From contig LSSL01006377.1 of NCBI GenBank assembly GCA_001953115.1, positions 1 to 19,012 on the forward strand: DNA of 19,012 nt. Reading direction: 5' to 3'. The stretch comes from Smittium mucronatum. Its lineage: Eukaryota; Kickxellomycota; Harpellomycetes; Harpellales; Legeriomycetaceae. Below the pieces are notes generated by a model. That model worked only from the letters and a program-made list of their open reading frames with translations. It made no database searches and had not been told where the DNA came from. Positions 18,735 through 19,012 of this stretch are shown here, in pieces. A program made the translations under genes and the position numbers. Numbering within the stretch: the stretch's first letter is position 1; each line of letters begins with the position of its first letter.

Positions 18735-19012
18735 TACCGCATCCCGGATTAATACTATTAAAAAGCTATTCAGTGAAAAATTTCAAAAAAGTTAAGCCCA
18801 ATTTTATGCCTGTAGGCCAAAATTTATTAATTAAACAAAAACTCTAAAAAAGACCGGTTCCCGTGCGATTTTAAAGACTCTAAAAAGTGTTTTAGAATCA
18901 GTTGAGTCAGGGGATCATTTTAAGCTAATAAAAGTTGGGGGTCAAAACACTGGAAAAAAAGTGTAAAAATCCGCCCCTACAAAACGCTATATTTTATACT
19001 AAAACCAAAAAA

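Larger units (their letters stand above)
18538..19012. other. Right-edge non-coding region, probably repeat-derived
   Basis: I find no supported gene. The stretch contains palindromes and hairpins, including the two listed separately, GCCTGTAGGC at 18808-18817 and CTAAAA-AGTG-TTTTAG near 18880-18895. It is richer in G+C than the left gene-poor tract. This character suggests the edge of a repeat or mobile element continuing beyond the window, but no terminal repeat pair or target duplication can be shown. Confidence 0.35.

Noticed and set aside
18545..18742. 65-codon minus-strand ORF
   Set aside because: It crosses the two hairpins, its residues do not resemble a folded protein or known family, and the local palindromes explain the open frame.

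Overview
The window is nuclear DNA of a eukaryote, most probably an AT-rich early-diverging fungus. Two genes carry short introns of 62-123 bp that begin GTA and mostly end in a T-rich run plus AG. The genes encode 26S proteasome lid subunits, an eIF2B subunit and an Azf1-like C2H2 factor, and intergenic DNA is extremely A+T rich. I lean towards a zoopagomycote gut fungus such as a Smittium-like Harpellales, but that is a guess from composition and gene style. The reading frames use the standard code.

Layout. Positions 1-211 (minus strand) look like part of an exon of an unrecognised gene cut by the left edge. About 212-7500 is a long gene-poor tract with homopolymers, microsatellites, a 70-bp tandem duplication with an internal hairpin, and scattered coding-like but broken fragments (clearest at 5706-6932, minus strand) that may be the wreck of a transposon or other gene. 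Positions 7536-10497 (plus) hold a six-exon gene for an 844-residue Q/N-rich zinc-finger transcription factor. Positions 10719-11906 (minus) hold intronless RPN7/PSMD6. Positions 12367-14217 (plus) hold six-exon RPN6/PSMD11. Positions 14757-17033 (minus) hold intronless GCD2/EIF2B4 (eIF2B delta) with a very large insertion. From 17034 to the right edge I find no gene, but there is a near-tandem 92-bp duplication, several hairpins and sequence that looks repeat-derived.

How the genes relate. RPN7 and RPN6 are head to head across 460 bp containing five CCAAT pentamers and a TTACGTCA element, so two partners in the 19S lid probably share a bidirectional promoter. The other neighbours are convergent: the zinc-finger gene with RPN7, and RPN6 with GCD2. 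Introns cluster in the zinc-finger core and in the 5' half of RPN6; the other two genes have none.

The exon structures of the zinc-finger gene and RPN6 were built by hand from splice signals, reading phase and remembered family sequence. Both join in phase with no leftover bases.
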